Shown here one piece after another: positions 18,836-27,453 of a stretch of 64,000 nt of DNA; position 1 is the first letter of the stretch, and each line of letters begins with the position of its first letter. The notes under the pieces were generated by a model, which saw only the letters and a program-made list of their open reading frames with translations, was not told where the DNA came from and did no database searches. The position numbers and the translations under genes are program-made. The stretch covers positions 1 to 64,000 of the forward strand of contig NZ_CALART010000077.1 in the NCBI RefSeq assembly GCF_937888285.1. The letters run 5' to 3'. The stretch is from an uncultured Aquimonas sp. (GTDB lineage: Bacteria > Pseudomonadota > Gammaproteobacteria > Xanthomonadales > Xanthomonadaceae).

Positions 18836-20080
18836 TCACTCGTAGCGCAGGGCGGCGGCAGGCTCGGTGCGCGAGGCGCGCCAGGCCGGATACAGGGTCG
18901 CGATCATGCTCATCACCAGCGCCACCCCCACGATCAGGCCGACGTCATCGCCGCGCAGGTCGGTCGGCAGGCCGGTGATGTAGTAGACGTCAGCCGGCAT
19001 CACCTCGAAGCCGAAGGTCGTCTCGATCGCCTTGACCACATGGTCGAGGTTCAAGGTCAAGCTGACCCCGCCAATCAGCCCGAGCAGTACACCGACCACG
19101 CCGATCAGACTGCCCTGCACCACGAACAAGCCCATGATCGAGCGCGGGCTCATGCCCAGCGTCCGCAGGATGGCGATGTCGGCCTGCTTGTCGGTGACCA
19201 GCATCACCAGCGAGCTGACCAGGTTGAAGGCGGCCACGCCGACGATCAGCGAGAGGATGATGAACATCACCGTCTTCTCCATCTGGATCGCGCGGAAGAA
19301 GTTGCTGTGGTCGGCACTCCAGTCGCGGATGCGGTAGTAGCGGTCGAGCTTGTCGGTGAGATCGCGGGCCACCTGCCAGCCCTGCATCATGTCGGTGAGC
19401 TTGAGCCGCACGCCGGTCACGCCCTCACCCAAACGCAGCAGGCGCTGCGCATCCTGCATGTGGATGATGGCGAGCTGGCGGTCGTACTCCTGCATGCCGG
19501 CGCTGAAGATGCCGGCGACGGTGAAGCGGCGCATCTGCGGCGCCACGCCAACCGGCGTGCTGCGGAACTCCGGCACCATCACCGTGATGCTGTCGCCCAC
19601 GCCAACGCCGAGGTAGAGCGCCAGATCGGCGCCCACCAGCACGCGGAAGGCGCCGGGTTCGAGGTCGGTGAGCGCACCTTCCTTCATCAGCTCGGCAATC
19701 TCGCTGACCTCGGGCTCGCGCGAGGGGTCCACGCCGCGCAGCAGGGCGCCCTGGCTGCGACCAGCCTGCAGCAGCGATTCGCGCTCGACGTAGGGCGCGG
19801 CACCGAGCACGCGGGCATCCGACTTCGCCAGCTCGACCGCACGCGGCCAGTCCTGCAGGTCCTCACCGGCGCCGCTGATGGTGGCGTGGGCGACCATGCC
19901 CAGGATGCGCGCACGCAGCTCCTGCTCGAAGCCGTTCATCACCGAGATCACCGTGATCAGCGCGGTGACGCCAATCGCAATGCCCAGCATCGAGGCCAGC
20001 GAGATGAAGGAAATGAAGTGGTTGCGCCGTTTGGCGCGCGTGTAGCGCAGGCCGATGGCGATTTCGATGGGGCGGAACAC
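18836..20080 (-). CDS. lolC: LolC/LolE-family lipoprotein-release permease
   Basis: This 414-residue inner-membrane protein has four helices: one at the N terminus (about 25-48) and three at the C terminus. Between them is a large periplasmic MacB-like domain. The N-terminal IGLRYTRAKRRNHFISFIS segment is typical of LolC/LolE. Only one permease gene is present beside lolD, so it may act as a homodimer (the LolF arrangement) unless a second gene lies elsewhere. Naming it lolC rather than lolE is arbitrary. Confidence 0.92.
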   Translation of the reverse strand: MFRPIEIAIGLRYTRAKRRNHFISFISLASMLGIAIGVTALITVISVMNGFEQELRARILGMVAHATISGAGEDLQDWPRAVELAKSDARVLGAAPYVERESLLQAGRSQGALLRGVDPSREPEVSEIAELMKEGALTDLEPGAFRVLVGADLALYLGVGVGDSITVMVPEFRSTPVGVAPQMRRFTVAGIFSAGMQEYDRQLAIIHMQDAQRLLRLGEGVTGVRLKLTDMMQGWQVARDLTDKLDRYYRIRDWSADHSNFFRAIQMEKTVMFIILSLIVGVAAFNLVSSLVMLVTDKQADIAILRTLGMSPRSIMGLFVVQGSLIGVVGVLLGLIGGVSLTLNLDHVVKAIETTFGFEVMPADVYYITGLPTDLRGDDVGLIVGVALVMSMIATLYPAWRASRTEPAAALRYE

Positions 20081-20095
20081 GGGGCGGTCGGCCTG

Positions 20096-20554
20096 TCAGT
20101 GGGTCGGAGTCGAGCTCGGTGCCTGCGCGCGCTCGCCGTGACGATCCAGCCAGAGCCGCAGCACCCGCAGCTGCGGGCCCGGCAGGGTATCCGATGCCAG
20201 CGGCCAGCGGAGTAGCCGGCCCTGAATCCGCAGTGTCAGCACGGCGATCGGCCCGCGCGATTCGAGGCCGAGCAGTTCGGCCGGCGACGCTTCTGGTGCC
20301 GCCATGCCCGGCGCGGCCGAGGACCACCATTCGGCCTGCCCGCTGTCGTGCAGCTGCAGCCGGCCGCGCGGGAGCCGGCGCATCCGCCACAGGCTCAAGC
20401 CCAACAGCAGCGGGGGCAGCGGCAGCATGGCCACGGGCAGATCCGACAGCCAGAGCGCGAGCACGCCCAGCAGGGCCAGCGCGAGCAGAGCGCCCTGCAG
20501 GGCCCGCGAAGGCCTCAGCTCAAGCGGGAGGGAGCGCACTGATCGTTTCGACAA
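20096..20554 (-). CDS. ygfX: YgfX-like membrane protein coupled to SdhE
   Basis: This protein of about 152 residues has two N-terminal membrane helices (roughly 22-60) and a soluble C-terminal part, the plan of YgfX (CptA). E. coli YgfX was described as a division-affecting toxin paired with SdhE. It overlaps sdhE by 35 bases when read from the TTG at 20554; a GTG at 20539 is an alternative start. Sequence similarity in this family is low, so the name rests mainly on topology, size and position. Confidence 0.7.
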   Translation of the reverse strand: MSKRSVRSLPLELRPSRALQGALLALALLGVLALWLSDLPVAMLPLPPLLLGLSLWRMRRLPRGRLQLHDSGQAEWWSSAAPGMAAPEASPAELLGLESRGPIAVLTLRIQGRLLRWPLASDTLPGPQLRVLRLWLDRHGERAQAPSSTPTH

Positions 20555-20780
20555 GACGGGCGATCACCGGATCGGAGGGCCGCTCACGCCCGATGAACCA
20601 GCGCCACAGCGCATCGTCCTCGCAGACCAGCAGGGCTTCGAACGCCTCGCGATCGAAGGCTGCAGGCTGGCGCTCGGCAAGATCGAGATAGCGCTCGAAC
20701 AGCTGGTCCAGCTCGCGCATGCCGCGGCGCGAGCGCCAGCGCCAGCGGCGGAGATCTTCGGGAGTGATGGCTTCTGACAT
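20520..20780 (-). CDS. sdhE: SdhE FAD-assembly factor
   Basis: This 86-residue helical protein promotes covalent FAD attachment to SdhA and FrdA. The RGMRELD segment holds the conserved RGxxE motif, and length and helical pattern match the SdhE/Sdh5 family. It lies in the same strand block as the sdh operon, separated by the MAPEG gene, and overlaps ygfX. Confidence 0.93.
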   Translation of the reverse strand: MSEAITPEDLRRWRWRSRRGMRELDQLFERYLDLAERQPAAFDREAFEALLVCEDDALWRWFIGRERPSDPVIARLVETISALPPA

Positions 20781-20789
20781 GCCTGTCGG

Positions 20790-20806
20790 TTCGGGATTCG
20801 GGATTC
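20790..20806 (+). repeat. GGGATTC heptamer copy upstream of sdhE
   Basis: Two tandem units, TCGGGATTCGGGATTC, lie ten bases before the sdhE start, between the MAPEG stop and sdhE. Confidence 0.7.
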
Positions 20807-20828
20807 AAGAGGAGCGAGGCGGGAGGCA

Positions 20829-21248
20829 CTAGCCAAGCTGCAGAAGACGCAGCGCCAGAACCGCGAGCAGCGTCCACAAACACAGCGCACCCAGCACATA
20901 GACCGTGAAGCGGTGCATGACCTTGTTGTAGCTGCAGTGGATGGCGCTGTGGACAACCCGCAGGGCGACGAAGGCCCAGGCCAGCCCGAGCACGAGCGCC
21001 CCGCCCTGCCCCGTCTGTGCCGCCACCGCGATGGCGAAATAGAACAGCACCGGCAGCTCGAACAGGTTGCGGAAATTGTCGGCCGCGCGCGTGTCCTTCA
21101 GCTTGGCCGACATCTGCGCCGAAGTCGCGACTGTCTGCGGGTGGATGCGCTCACGCTTCATCTGGCCGAGGCGCTCGACGTAGAGCCGGCACCAGACCAG
21201 GAACGTCAGCGCTGCGAGTGCGAAGCCGGGGAGAAGGATGCTTTGCAT
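20829..21248 (-). CDS. MAPEG-family membrane protein
   Basis: This 139-residue protein has four predicted membrane helices. The central segment with ERIHPQT and the DNFRNLFELPVLFY motif identifies the MAPEG family (membrane glutathione-transferase-like proteins, as in YecN relatives). The function in bacteria is mostly unproven. The ATG at 21248 gives the normal family length. Upstream in-frame sequence is simply the translated heptamer array (21287-21454), so longer starts are rejected. The array lies within 40 bases of the start codon and could affect expression. Confidence 0.85.
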   Translation of the reverse strand: MQSILLPGFALAALTFLVWCRLYVERLGQMKRERIHPQTVATSAQMSAKLKDTRAADNFRNLFELPVLFYFAIAVAAQTGQGGALVLGLAWAFVALRVVHSAIHCSYNKVMHRFTVYVLGALCLWTLLAVLALRLLQLG

Positions 21249-21259
21249 GGGAACGAAGT

Positions 21260-21276
21260 TTCGGGATTCGGGATTC
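21260..21276 (+). repeat. GGGATTC heptamer units at the edge of the minisatellite
   Basis: Two units of the dispersed heptamer sit between the MAPEG start codon and the 7-bp array. The array's units (GGGATGC, GGGGTGC) differ from GGGATTC by one or two bases. Confidence 0.75.
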
Positions 21277-21286
21277 GGCGTGCCGG

Positions 21287-21454
<168 letters not shown>

Positions 21455-21598
21455 CATAGGGTGGGCCCTGGCCCACCATGAGCGCCACTCTCGCCCCGGT
21501 CAATCCGACGATCATCGCGAGCGCGCGGTCGAGTGGCGGAGGGCCAGTGACGCGCGAGGCGCGCATTCGGGCCACGGTGGGCCGGGGCCCACCCTATG
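21455..21598. repeat. Composite palindromic repeat (inverted pair of GGTGGGCC units)
   Basis: Two copies of the GGTGGGCC-nn-GGCCCACC palindrome (21455-21480 and 21573-21598) face each other across 92 bases. Each is flanked on its outer side by CCCTATG or its complement. A similar pair with related inner sequence (CCATGAGC.CCAC.CTCGCC) occurs at 56385-56525. Confidence 0.8.
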
Positions 21599-21671
21599 AA
21601 GACTCGTGCGCTCCAGCCTGCGCTGAATCTGCTGAAGCCAGGGTCTGCCGCATATCCGCCGCCCCCAAAAC

Positions 21672-21694
21672 AAAAAGGCGCCCGAGGGCGCCTT
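21672..21694 (-). terminator. Intrinsic terminator of the sdh operon
   Basis: Nine-base-pair arms AAGGCGCCC/GGGCGCCTT lie just after the sdhB stop, and on the minus strand the stem is followed by a T run (TTTTTGTTTT). Confidence 0.9.
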
Positions 21695-21705
21695 CTTGCC
21701 GAGCT

Positions 21706-22491
21706 TCAAACCCCTCGCCGCTGGATCATCAGCTTCTTGATCTCGGCGATCGCCTTGGCCGGGTTCAGGCCCTTCGGGCAGGTGCGGGCGCAGTTCATGA
21801 TCGTGTGGCAGCGGTACAGGCGGAACGGATCTTCCAGATCATCCAGGCGCGCACCGGTGTCCTCGTCGCGCGAGTCGATGATCCAGCGGTAGGCCTGCAG
21901 CAGGATCGCCGGGCCGAGGTAGCGGTCGCCGTTCCACCAGTAGCTCGGGCAGCTGGTGCTGCAGCAGGCGCAGAGGATGCACTCATAGAGGCCATCGAGC
22001 TTGGCGCGGTCTTCCTTCGACTGCAGGCGCTCGCCCGAGGCCGGCGGCGCCGACTGCGTGCGCAGCCAGGGGCGGATCGAGGCGTACTGCGCGTAGAAGT
22101 GGGTCAGGTCCGGCACCAGGTCCTTGATCACTTCCATGTGCGGCAGCGGATACACCGGCACCTGCTTGCCACCGCAGTCGCTGATCGCCTTGGTGCAGGC
22201 CAGCGTATTGGTGCCGTCGATGTTCATCGCGCACGAACCGCAGATGCCCTCGCGGCAGGAGCGGCGGAAGGTGAGCGTGGGGTCGATCTCGTTCTTGATC
22301 TTGATCAGCGCGTCCAGGACCATCGGGCCGCACGAATCCATGTCGACTTCGTAGGTGTCGGTGCGCGGGTTGGCGCTGTCGTCCGGGTTCCAGCGGTAGA
22401 CCTTGAACACGCGCACGTTCTTCGCGCCTTGGGCGGCGAAGTGCTTGCCCTTGGTGACCTTGGAATTCTTCGGGAGGGTGAACTCGGCCAT
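21706..22491 (-). CDS. sdhB: Succinate dehydrogenase iron-sulfur subunit
   Basis: This 261-residue electron-transfer subunit of complex II links the SdhA flavin to quinone. A [2Fe-2S] ferredoxin domain carries CREGICGSC (about 80-88) plus a distal Cys. The C-terminal domain carries CILCACCSTSCP and CHTIMNCARTCPKG for the [4Fe-4S] and [3Fe-4S] clusters. It is the last gene of sdhCDAB, separated from sdhA by about 100 bases that contain a large inverted repeat, and it is followed by a terminator. Confidence 0.97.
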   Translation of the reverse strand: MAEFTLPKNSKVTKGKHFAAQGAKNVRVFKVYRWNPDDSANPRTDTYEVDMDSCGPMVLDALIKIKNEIDPTLTFRRSCREGICGSCAMNIDGTNTLACTKAISDCGGKQVPVYPLPHMEVIKDLVPDLTHFYAQYASIRPWLRTQSAPPASGERLQSKEDRAKLDGLYECILCACCSTSCPSYWWNGDRYLGPAILLQAYRWIIDSRDEDTGARLDDLEDPFRLYRCHTIMNCARTCPKGLNPAKAIAEIKKLMIQRRGV

Positions 22492-22523
22492 TTTGCTAGG
22501 TTCCTGGGAACTTGCTGGGTCCT

Positions 22524-22588
22524 GTAGGAGCGCCTTCAGGCGCGAATCTTTTCTCCGAAGAGCAATTCGCGCCTGAAGGCGCTCCTAC
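22524..22588. repeat. Long inverted repeat (GTAGGAGCG type) between sdhA and sdhB
   Basis: Perfect 24-base arms beginning GTAGGAGCGCC and ending GGCGCTCCTAC enclose a 17-base loop. The GTAGGAGCG motif is typical of REP elements in Pseudomonas and Xanthomonas relatives. In RNA it would form a very stable hairpin inside the sdh transcript. Confidence 0.9.
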
Positions 22589-22595
22589 GGGGAGA

Positions 22596-24383
22596 TCAAT
22601 AGGTGCGGGCCTTGAGGGGCACCACTTCGACGTCGTTGCTCAGGGTGTACATGTGCACCGGGCGGTAGTCGATGCGGGTGTTGCCCGCCTCGTCCACCCA
22701 GCACAGCGTGTGCTTGTGCCAGTTCACGTCGTCGCGCTCGGAGAAGTCCTCGCGGGCGTGGGCGCCACGCGACTCCTTGCGGTTCTCTGCCGAGACCAGG
22801 GTGGCCACGGCCTGGCCCAGCAGGTTCTGCAGCTCGAGCGTTTCTATCAGGTCGGAGTTCCAGACCATCGAGCGGTCGGAGACGCGCACGTCGGCGAAGC
22901 TCTTGTTGACCTCGGTGATCTTCTGCACGCCCTCGAGCAGGGTCTCGCCGGTGCGGAACACCGCGGCGTTGTTCTGCATGACCTGCTGCATCTTGTCGCG
23001 GATCTCCGCGGTCGGCGTGCCGCCGTTGGCATTGCGCAGCTTGTCGAGGTTGGCCAGCGACTTGTCGCAGGCCGACGCCGGCAGCGACCTGTGCGGCGCG
23101 CCCGGCTTGATGGTCTCGGCGCAGCGGTTGGCCACCGCACGGCCGAACACCACCAGGTCGAGCAGCGAGTTCGAGCCCAGGCGGTTGGCGCCGTGCACCG
23201 ACACGCAGGCCGCCTCGCCGATGGCGTACAGGCCCGGCACCACGGTATCGGGGTTGCCGTTCTTCAGCGTGACCACTTCGCCGTGGTAGTTGGTCTGCAG
23301 GCCGCCCATGTTGTAGTGCACGGTCGGCAGCACCGGGATGGGCTGCTTGGTGACGTCGACGCCGGCGAAGATCTTGGCGGTCTCGGCGATGCCCGGCAGC
23401 TTCTCGTGGATGTCGGCCGGGTTGAGGTGGGTCAGGTCGAGGTGGATGTGGTCGCCCTTGGCGCCCACGCCGCGGCCTTCGCGGATCTCGATGGTCATCG
23501 AGCGCGACACGACGTCGCGCGAGGCCAGGTCCTTGGCGTTGGGCGCGTAGCGCTCCATGAAGCGCTCGCCCTTGGAATTGCGCAGGATGCCGCCTTCGCC
23601 GCGCACGCCCTCGGTGATCAGGCAGCCGGCGCCGTAGATGCCGGTCGGGTGGAACTGCACGAACTCCATGTCCTGCAGCGGCAGGCCGGCGCGCAGGGCC
23701 ATGCCGCCGCCGTCGCCGGTGCAGGTGTGGGCCGAGGTCGCCGAGAAGTAGGCGCGGCCGTAGCCGCCCGTCGCCAGCACCACGCCCTGGGCGCGGAACA
23801 GGTGCAGGTCGCCGGTGGCCATTTCCAGAGCCAGCACGCCGCGGCAGGCGCCTTCCTCATCCATGATCAGGTCGAGCGCGAAGAACTCGATGAAGAAACG
23901 CGCGTCATGGGCCAGCGACTGTTGATAGAGCGTGTGCAGGATGGCGTGACCGGTGCGGTCGGCGGCGGCGCAGGTGCGCTGCGCCGTGCCTTTGCCGTAA
24001 TGCGTCGTCATGCCGCCGAACGGACGCTGGTAGATCTTGCCGTCCTCGGTGCGCGAGAAGGGCACGCCGTAGTGCTCGAGCTCGATGATCGCCGGGATGG
24101 CCTCGCGGCACATGTACTCGATGGCATCCTGGTCGCCCAGCCAGTCCGAGCCCTTGATGGTGTCGTAGAAGTGGAAGCGCCAATCGTCCTCGCCCATGTT
24201 GGCGAGCGCGGCGGAAATGCCGCCCTGCGCCGCGACGGTATGCGAGCGGGTCGGGAAAACCTTGCTGATGCAGGCGGTGTTCAAGCCCTTCTGGGCGAGG
24301 CCGAAGGTCGCGCGCAGGCCGGCGCCGCCGGCTCCCACCACGACCATGTCGTACTTGTGTTCGATGATCTTGTAAGCGCTCAT
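22596..24383 (-). CDS. sdhA: Succinate dehydrogenase flavoprotein subunit
   Basis: This 595-residue catalytic subunit of complex II oxidises succinate to fumarate with covalently bound FAD. Visible features are the FAD dinucleotide motif GAGGAGL (about 16-22), the flavinylated His in SHTVAAQGG, HPTGIYG and the C-terminal REDFSERDD-like segment. It starts MSAYKIIEHK at 24383, 20 bases after sdhD. SdhE, encoded nearby, is the expected flavinylation partner. Confidence 0.97.
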   Translation of the reverse strand: MSAYKIIEHKYDMVVVGAGGAGLRATFGLAQKGLNTACISKVFPTRSHTVAAQGGISAALANMGEDDWRFHFYDTIKGSDWLGDQDAIEYMCREAIPAIIELEHYGVPFSRTEDGKIYQRPFGGMTTHYGKGTAQRTCAAADRTGHAILHTLYQQSLAHDARFFIEFFALDLIMDEEGACRGVLALEMATGDLHLFRAQGVVLATGGYGRAYFSATSAHTCTGDGGGMALRAGLPLQDMEFVQFHPTGIYGAGCLITEGVRGEGGILRNSKGERFMERYAPNAKDLASRDVVSRSMTIEIREGRGVGAKGDHIHLDLTHLNPADIHEKLPGIAETAKIFAGVDVTKQPIPVLPTVHYNMGGLQTNYHGEVVTLKNGNPDTVVPGLYAIGEAACVSVHGANRLGSNSLLDLVVFGRAVANRCAETIKPGAPHRSLPASACDKSLANLDKLRNANGGTPTAEIRDKMQQVMQNNAAVFRTGETLLEGVQKITEVNKSFADVRVSDRSMVWNSDLIETLELQNLLGQAVATLVSAENRKESRGAHAREDFSERDDVNWHKHTLCWVDEAGNTRIDYRPVHMYTLSNDVEVVPLKARTY

Positions 24384-24403
24384 GGGTACTCGCTCGGGCT
24401 GGC

Positions 24404-24784
24404 TCAGGCGCTGAAGGCGATGCGGCCGATCGCGATGACCGCGGCCAGGCCCAGCACGACGTAGACGAACTTGACGGCGATCATCAGGGTGATCTCCAGC
24501 CAGCCGACGTGGATGTAGTCCTCGATCACCACCTGCAGGCCCAGGCGGGCGTGCCAGAACGCAGTGCCGATGAACAGGATCAGCAGCAGCGCGTTGACCG
24601 GCTGCGCGATGGTGAGACGCACGGTGGCGTAATCGGCTCCTGCCAGCGACACCAGCAGGTACAGCACGTACAGCACCAGCGGCACCAGTGCGATGGCCGA
24701 CACGCGCTGCGCCCACCAGTGGGCGGTGCCGTCCTTGGCCGAGCCGAGGCCGCGGGCCTTGGCGAGCGGGTTGCGCAGGCTCAT
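24404..24784 (-). CDS. sdhD: Succinate dehydrogenase membrane anchor
   Basis: This 126-residue protein has three membrane helices. WAQRVSAIAL near the N terminus and the HARLGLQVVIEDY motif supply the family signature and the haem-b or quinone-site residues. Its ATG overlaps the sdhC stop by four bases. Confidence 0.93.
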   Translation of the reverse strand: MSLRNPLAKARGLGSAKDGTAHWWAQRVSAIALVPLVLYVLYLLVSLAGADYATVRLTIAQPVNALLLILFIGTAFWHARLGLQVVIEDYIHVGWLEITLMIAVKFVYVVLGLAAVIAIGRIAFSA

Positions 24785-25170
24785 GCCGCACCTCCCAGCA
24801 CCACGGCCCAGATACCCAGCGCCGACACGATCGCCAGCGCGATCACGGTGTAGCCCGAGGCATACACCTTGGACATCTCGAAGCCACGACCCGCGTCCCA
24901 GAACAGATGGCGGATACCGTTGAACAGGTGGTAGCAGATGGCCAGCGTGAACAGGAACAACGCGACTTGCCCCGGAACCGAGCCGGCGATGGCGGCGAAG
25001 CGCGCGTAGGCCTCGGGCCCGGCCGCAATGCTGACCAGTATGACCGCGATACCGAGCGCGACCAGCGCGTTGACGATGCCGGAGATGCGGTGGCTGATCG
25101 ACAGCACCGAGGTGATCTGCGGCCGGTAGACCTGCAGATGCGGCGAGAGGGGTCGCTTGCGTGTGCTCAT
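24781..25170 (-). CDS. sdhC: Succinate dehydrogenase cytochrome b556 subunit
   Basis: This 129-residue protein has three membrane helices and the family signatures HLQVYRP, SISHRISG and HLFNGIRHLFWD; a His in the last is the expected haem ligand. It is the first gene of sdhCDAB. The sdh promoter should lie in the 173 bases before it, where no motif stands out. Confidence 0.95.
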   Translation of the reverse strand: MSTRKRPLSPHLQVYRPQITSVLSISHRISGIVNALVALGIAVILVSIAAGPEAYARFAAIAGSVPGQVALFLFTLAICYHLFNGIRHLFWDAGRGFEMSKVYASGYTVIALAIVSALGIWAVVLGGAA

Positions 25171-25343
25171 TCCTGGATCCCGATTCGTGACGCGCAATGT
25201 TCTGCGAAAGCGCGCGAACGCCGCGTCGAATCGGTGCGTGATCCAACGCGTGAACGCGGCATGCAAGGCACCGCGGGATGCAGGGGGCGACGAACGATTC
25301 CGGACGACAGCTCCGCAGGCCGCGGAGACCACCGCGCCGGAGC

Positions 25344-25529
25344 TCAGAAGTCGATGCAGCGGCCGTTCTTTTCCCAGTCGCCGTAGCGGGTGGGCTCGGG
25401 GCCTTCTCGGCCGCCGATCTCGCGCGGCATGTCCTTCGCCACCGCGTCGGCACCCGCGTCGGGGGCCTCGGTCGGGGTTGGATCAGGCGGCGTCGCGGGC
25501 GTCGGGGCTGGCTGCACTTGGCCTATCAT
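25344..25529 (-). CDS. SDHAF4-type (DUF1674) succinate dehydrogenase assembly factor
   Basis: This short 61-residue protein has a Pro/Ala-rich N terminus and a C terminus containing EIGG, GPEPTRYGDWEKNGR and a final DF. That is the DUF1674/SDHAF4 signature. In eukaryotes SDHAF4 binds flavinylated SdhA and aids assembly with SdhB; the bacterial role is inferred from this and from its place 173 bases upstream of sdhC on the same strand. The ATG at 25529 was chosen because upstream codons overlap the divergent ygfZ gene. Confidence 0.85.
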   Translation of the reverse strand: MIGQVQPAPTPATPPDPTPTEAPDAGADAVAKDMPREIGGREGPEPTRYGDWEKNGRCIDF

Positions 25530-25603
25530 CTCGGGGTTATCAAGCCGCGGAAGGGTACTTCGCGGCCCCCGATGTCGCAAGACAACAAAGGTCGCAAGCT
25601 CCC

Positions 25604-26455
25604 GTGAAACCCTTGTCAGCAAGCCCTTCCACGCCCGTCGAAGGACGACTTGAAGGCTGGTCGGCGGCCCATGCGGGCGGGCCGGAAGCCGCCGCGTTCC
25701 TGCAGTCGCAGCTGAGCTCGGATGTCCAGTCACTGCAGGTCGGCCAGTCGCAATGGAGCGCATGGCTCAATCCGAAAGGGCGCGTGATCGCGCTGATCCT
25801 GCTGCTGCGCAGCGAAGAGCAGAGCTTTGAGCTCCTGCTTCCGGACCATCCCGCCGACAGCCTCGTGCCGCAGCTTTCGCGCTTCATCCTGCGCAGCAAA
25901 GCGCGGCTCGCCGCGAGCGCGCCAACACGATTCGAAGCAGGCATTGGCACGCCACCGCCAGCGGGCGCGCTGAGGCTTGGCGGCGAGGTCGAGCGCTGGC
26001 TGCGGTGGCAGTCGTTGACTGCGCCCGCGCCGGAGGAAAGGGTGATCGACGCGGAATGGCGCCTTCAGGACATCCTCTGTGGCCTGCCTCGCCTCGGCCC
26101 CGAGGGCGGCACCCACACAGCGCACATGCTCGGCCTGGATCGGCTCGGCGCGATCAGCCTGAGCAAGGGCTGCTACCCCGGGCAGGAGATCGTCGCGCGC
26201 ACCCACTACCTCGGGCAGTCGAAGCGTGGTCTCGTCTGTCTGCGTCTTGAAGCGGGGGAACCGCCGCAACCGGGGGTGGGCGTATACACGGCGGGCGCAG
26301 CGGCGGGCGAAGTGCTGGGCAGCGCTGTCGACAGTACGGGTCACCATTACGTGCAAGCCGTGGCATCAGGATTGCAAGCGGGTTCGCACTGCGAATGCGC
26401 AGGGCGTGGCGCCGAGGTACTGGAACTTTCACCGGCGCCGCTGCCGCTCAGCTGA
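25604..26455 (+). CDS. ygfZ: Folate-binding YgfZ-type iron-sulfur protein maturation factor
   Basis: This 283-residue protein of the glycine-cleavage-T-like YgfZ family supports maturation or repair of [4Fe-4S] enzymes such as MiaB. The hallmark KGCYPGQE followed by RTHYLGQSKR lies at about residues 186-206. It starts with GTG at 25604 in a weak ribosome-binding context; a nearby ATG at 25572 is out of frame and stops after 11 codons. It diverges from the SDHAF4-like gene, with overlapping or very close promoters. Confidence 0.92.
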   Translation: MKPLSASPSTPVEGRLEGWSAAHAGGPEAAAFLQSQLSSDVQSLQVGQSQWSAWLNPKGRVIALILLLRSEEQSFELLLPDHPADSLVPQLSRFILRSKARLAASAPTRFEAGIGTPPPAGALRLGGEVERWLRWQSLTAPAPEERVIDAEWRLQDILCGLPRLGPEGGTHTAHMLGLDRLGAISLSKGCYPGQEIVARTHYLGQSKRGLVCLRLEAGEPPQPGVGVYTAGAAAGEVLGSAVDSTGHHYVQAVASGLQAGSHCECAGRGAEVLELSPAPLPLS

Positions 26456-26509
26456 ACCGCTGATCGACGACCCCCAGACAGCAGGTGGACCCTGCCTGAC
26501 GGGGTCTGC

Positions 26510-26515
26510 TATACG
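26510..26515 (+). promoter_or_regulatory. Candidate -10 element before the PhnD-like gene
   Basis: TATACG sits 18 bases before the ATG at 26533. Transcription from it would start only about 10 bases before that ATG, but about 85 before the well-placed AAGGAG/ATG at 26609. Confidence 0.3.
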
Positions 26516-26532
26516 GCGGCGTTTGGTGACGG

Positions 26533-27453
26533 ATGCGCATGACCGCATCCGCACTACCCGAAGGCCCGGTCAACAGGGTCGGTTTGCTGCAGGCACAAGG
26601 AGACAGCAATGCGAATCGCAACAGGGGGGATGGCCGCCGCTCGCGCGCGGTCGGCGTGTGGGCGGCATGGGCCATCGCACTGCTGATGGGTTTCACGGCT
26701 TGGCCAGCCGCCAGCGCGGCGGAGTACAAGGTGGCGCTGGAGCCGGCCTACCCGCCCGAGAACAACGTCCAGATCTACCAGCCACTGCTCGACTATCTGT
26801 CGCGCGAGACCGGACATCGCTTCGTCGCAGTCAGCGCCCGCAACTACAATTTCCACTGGCGCGACCTCCGCCAGGCGGCCGCCGTCGACTTCGCCTTCGA
26901 AGAGGCCCACTTCACCGACTACCGTGCCCAGCGCCAGGGCTTCCGGCCGCTGGCCCGCCTGGCCGAACGGACGTCCTACGCCCTGATCGCCCAGCCCGAG
27001 CTGGCCGAGGGGGGCATGGACGCCCTGGTCGGCAAGCGCTTGGTGTCGATGACCTCGCCCAGCCTCGGCTATGCGCTGTTGTTCGAGATGTTCACCAACC
27101 CGATCGCGCAGCCTGACATCCGCTCGGAAGCAGCCTCCTGGCGCGACGGCGTCGAAATGATCTTTGGCGACGAAGCGGATGCCGCGATGGTGCCGCGCTT
27201 CATCGCCGACCTTTACCCGAATCTTCAGGTCATGAGCGTCAGCCGCGAGTTTCCGGGCATGGCGTTTTCGGCCGCGCCGGGCATCCCCGAGGAGGTCGCG
27301 ACAGCCGTTCGCGAAGCCCTGCTCAAGCTGCACGAGAACCCCGAGGCCTACCAGGTGCTGGTCGAGATCGGATCGACCCGCTTCGAGCCGACCCGCGCCG
27401 CCGAGTACGCAGGCAGCCAGGACATGCTGAAGGGTTTCTTCGGCTACCAGTGA
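26533..27453 (+). CDS. PhnD-like periplasmic phosphate/phosphonate-binding protein (start uncertain)
   Basis: This substrate-binding protein of the PhnD/SsuA-like type II family has 306 residues as read from 26533. The signal peptide (VWAAWAIALLMGFTAWPAASA-A) lies at about residues 41-62, an oddly long way in. The best ribosome binding site, AAGGAG, precedes an ATG at 26609 in another frame. A run of six G at 26624-26629 separates the two, and one more G would give MRIATGGDGRR and lead straight into the signal peptide. The mature part is intact. No ABC permease or ATPase is adjacent, so it may be a sensor or part of a split system rather than a transporter subunit. Confidence 0.8.
   Translation: MRMTASALPEGPVNRVGLLQAQGDSNANRNRGDGRRSRAVGVWAAWAIALLMGFTAWPAASAAEYKVALEPAYPPENNVQIYQPLLDYLSRETGHRFVAVSARNYNFHWRDLRQAAAVDFAFEEAHFTDYRAQRQGFRPLARLAERTSYALIAQPELAEGGMDALVGKRLVSMTSPSLGYALLFEMFTNPIAQPDIRSEAASWRDGVEMIFGDEADAAMVPRFIADLYPNLQVMSVSREFPGMAFSAAPGIPEEVATAVREALLKLHENPEAYQVLVEIGSTRFEPTRAAEYAGSQDMLKGFFGYQ

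Noticed and set aside
20096..20780. YgfX/SdhE as a toxin-antitoxin module
   Set aside because: SdhE is established as an FAD-assembly factor and the adjacent complex II operon supports that role; sequence gives no support for a toxin-antitoxin role.
26533..27453. Phosphonate transporter operon
   Set aside because: No ABC ATPase or permease gene adjoins the binding protein; ygfZ and a repeat-filled spacer flank it.
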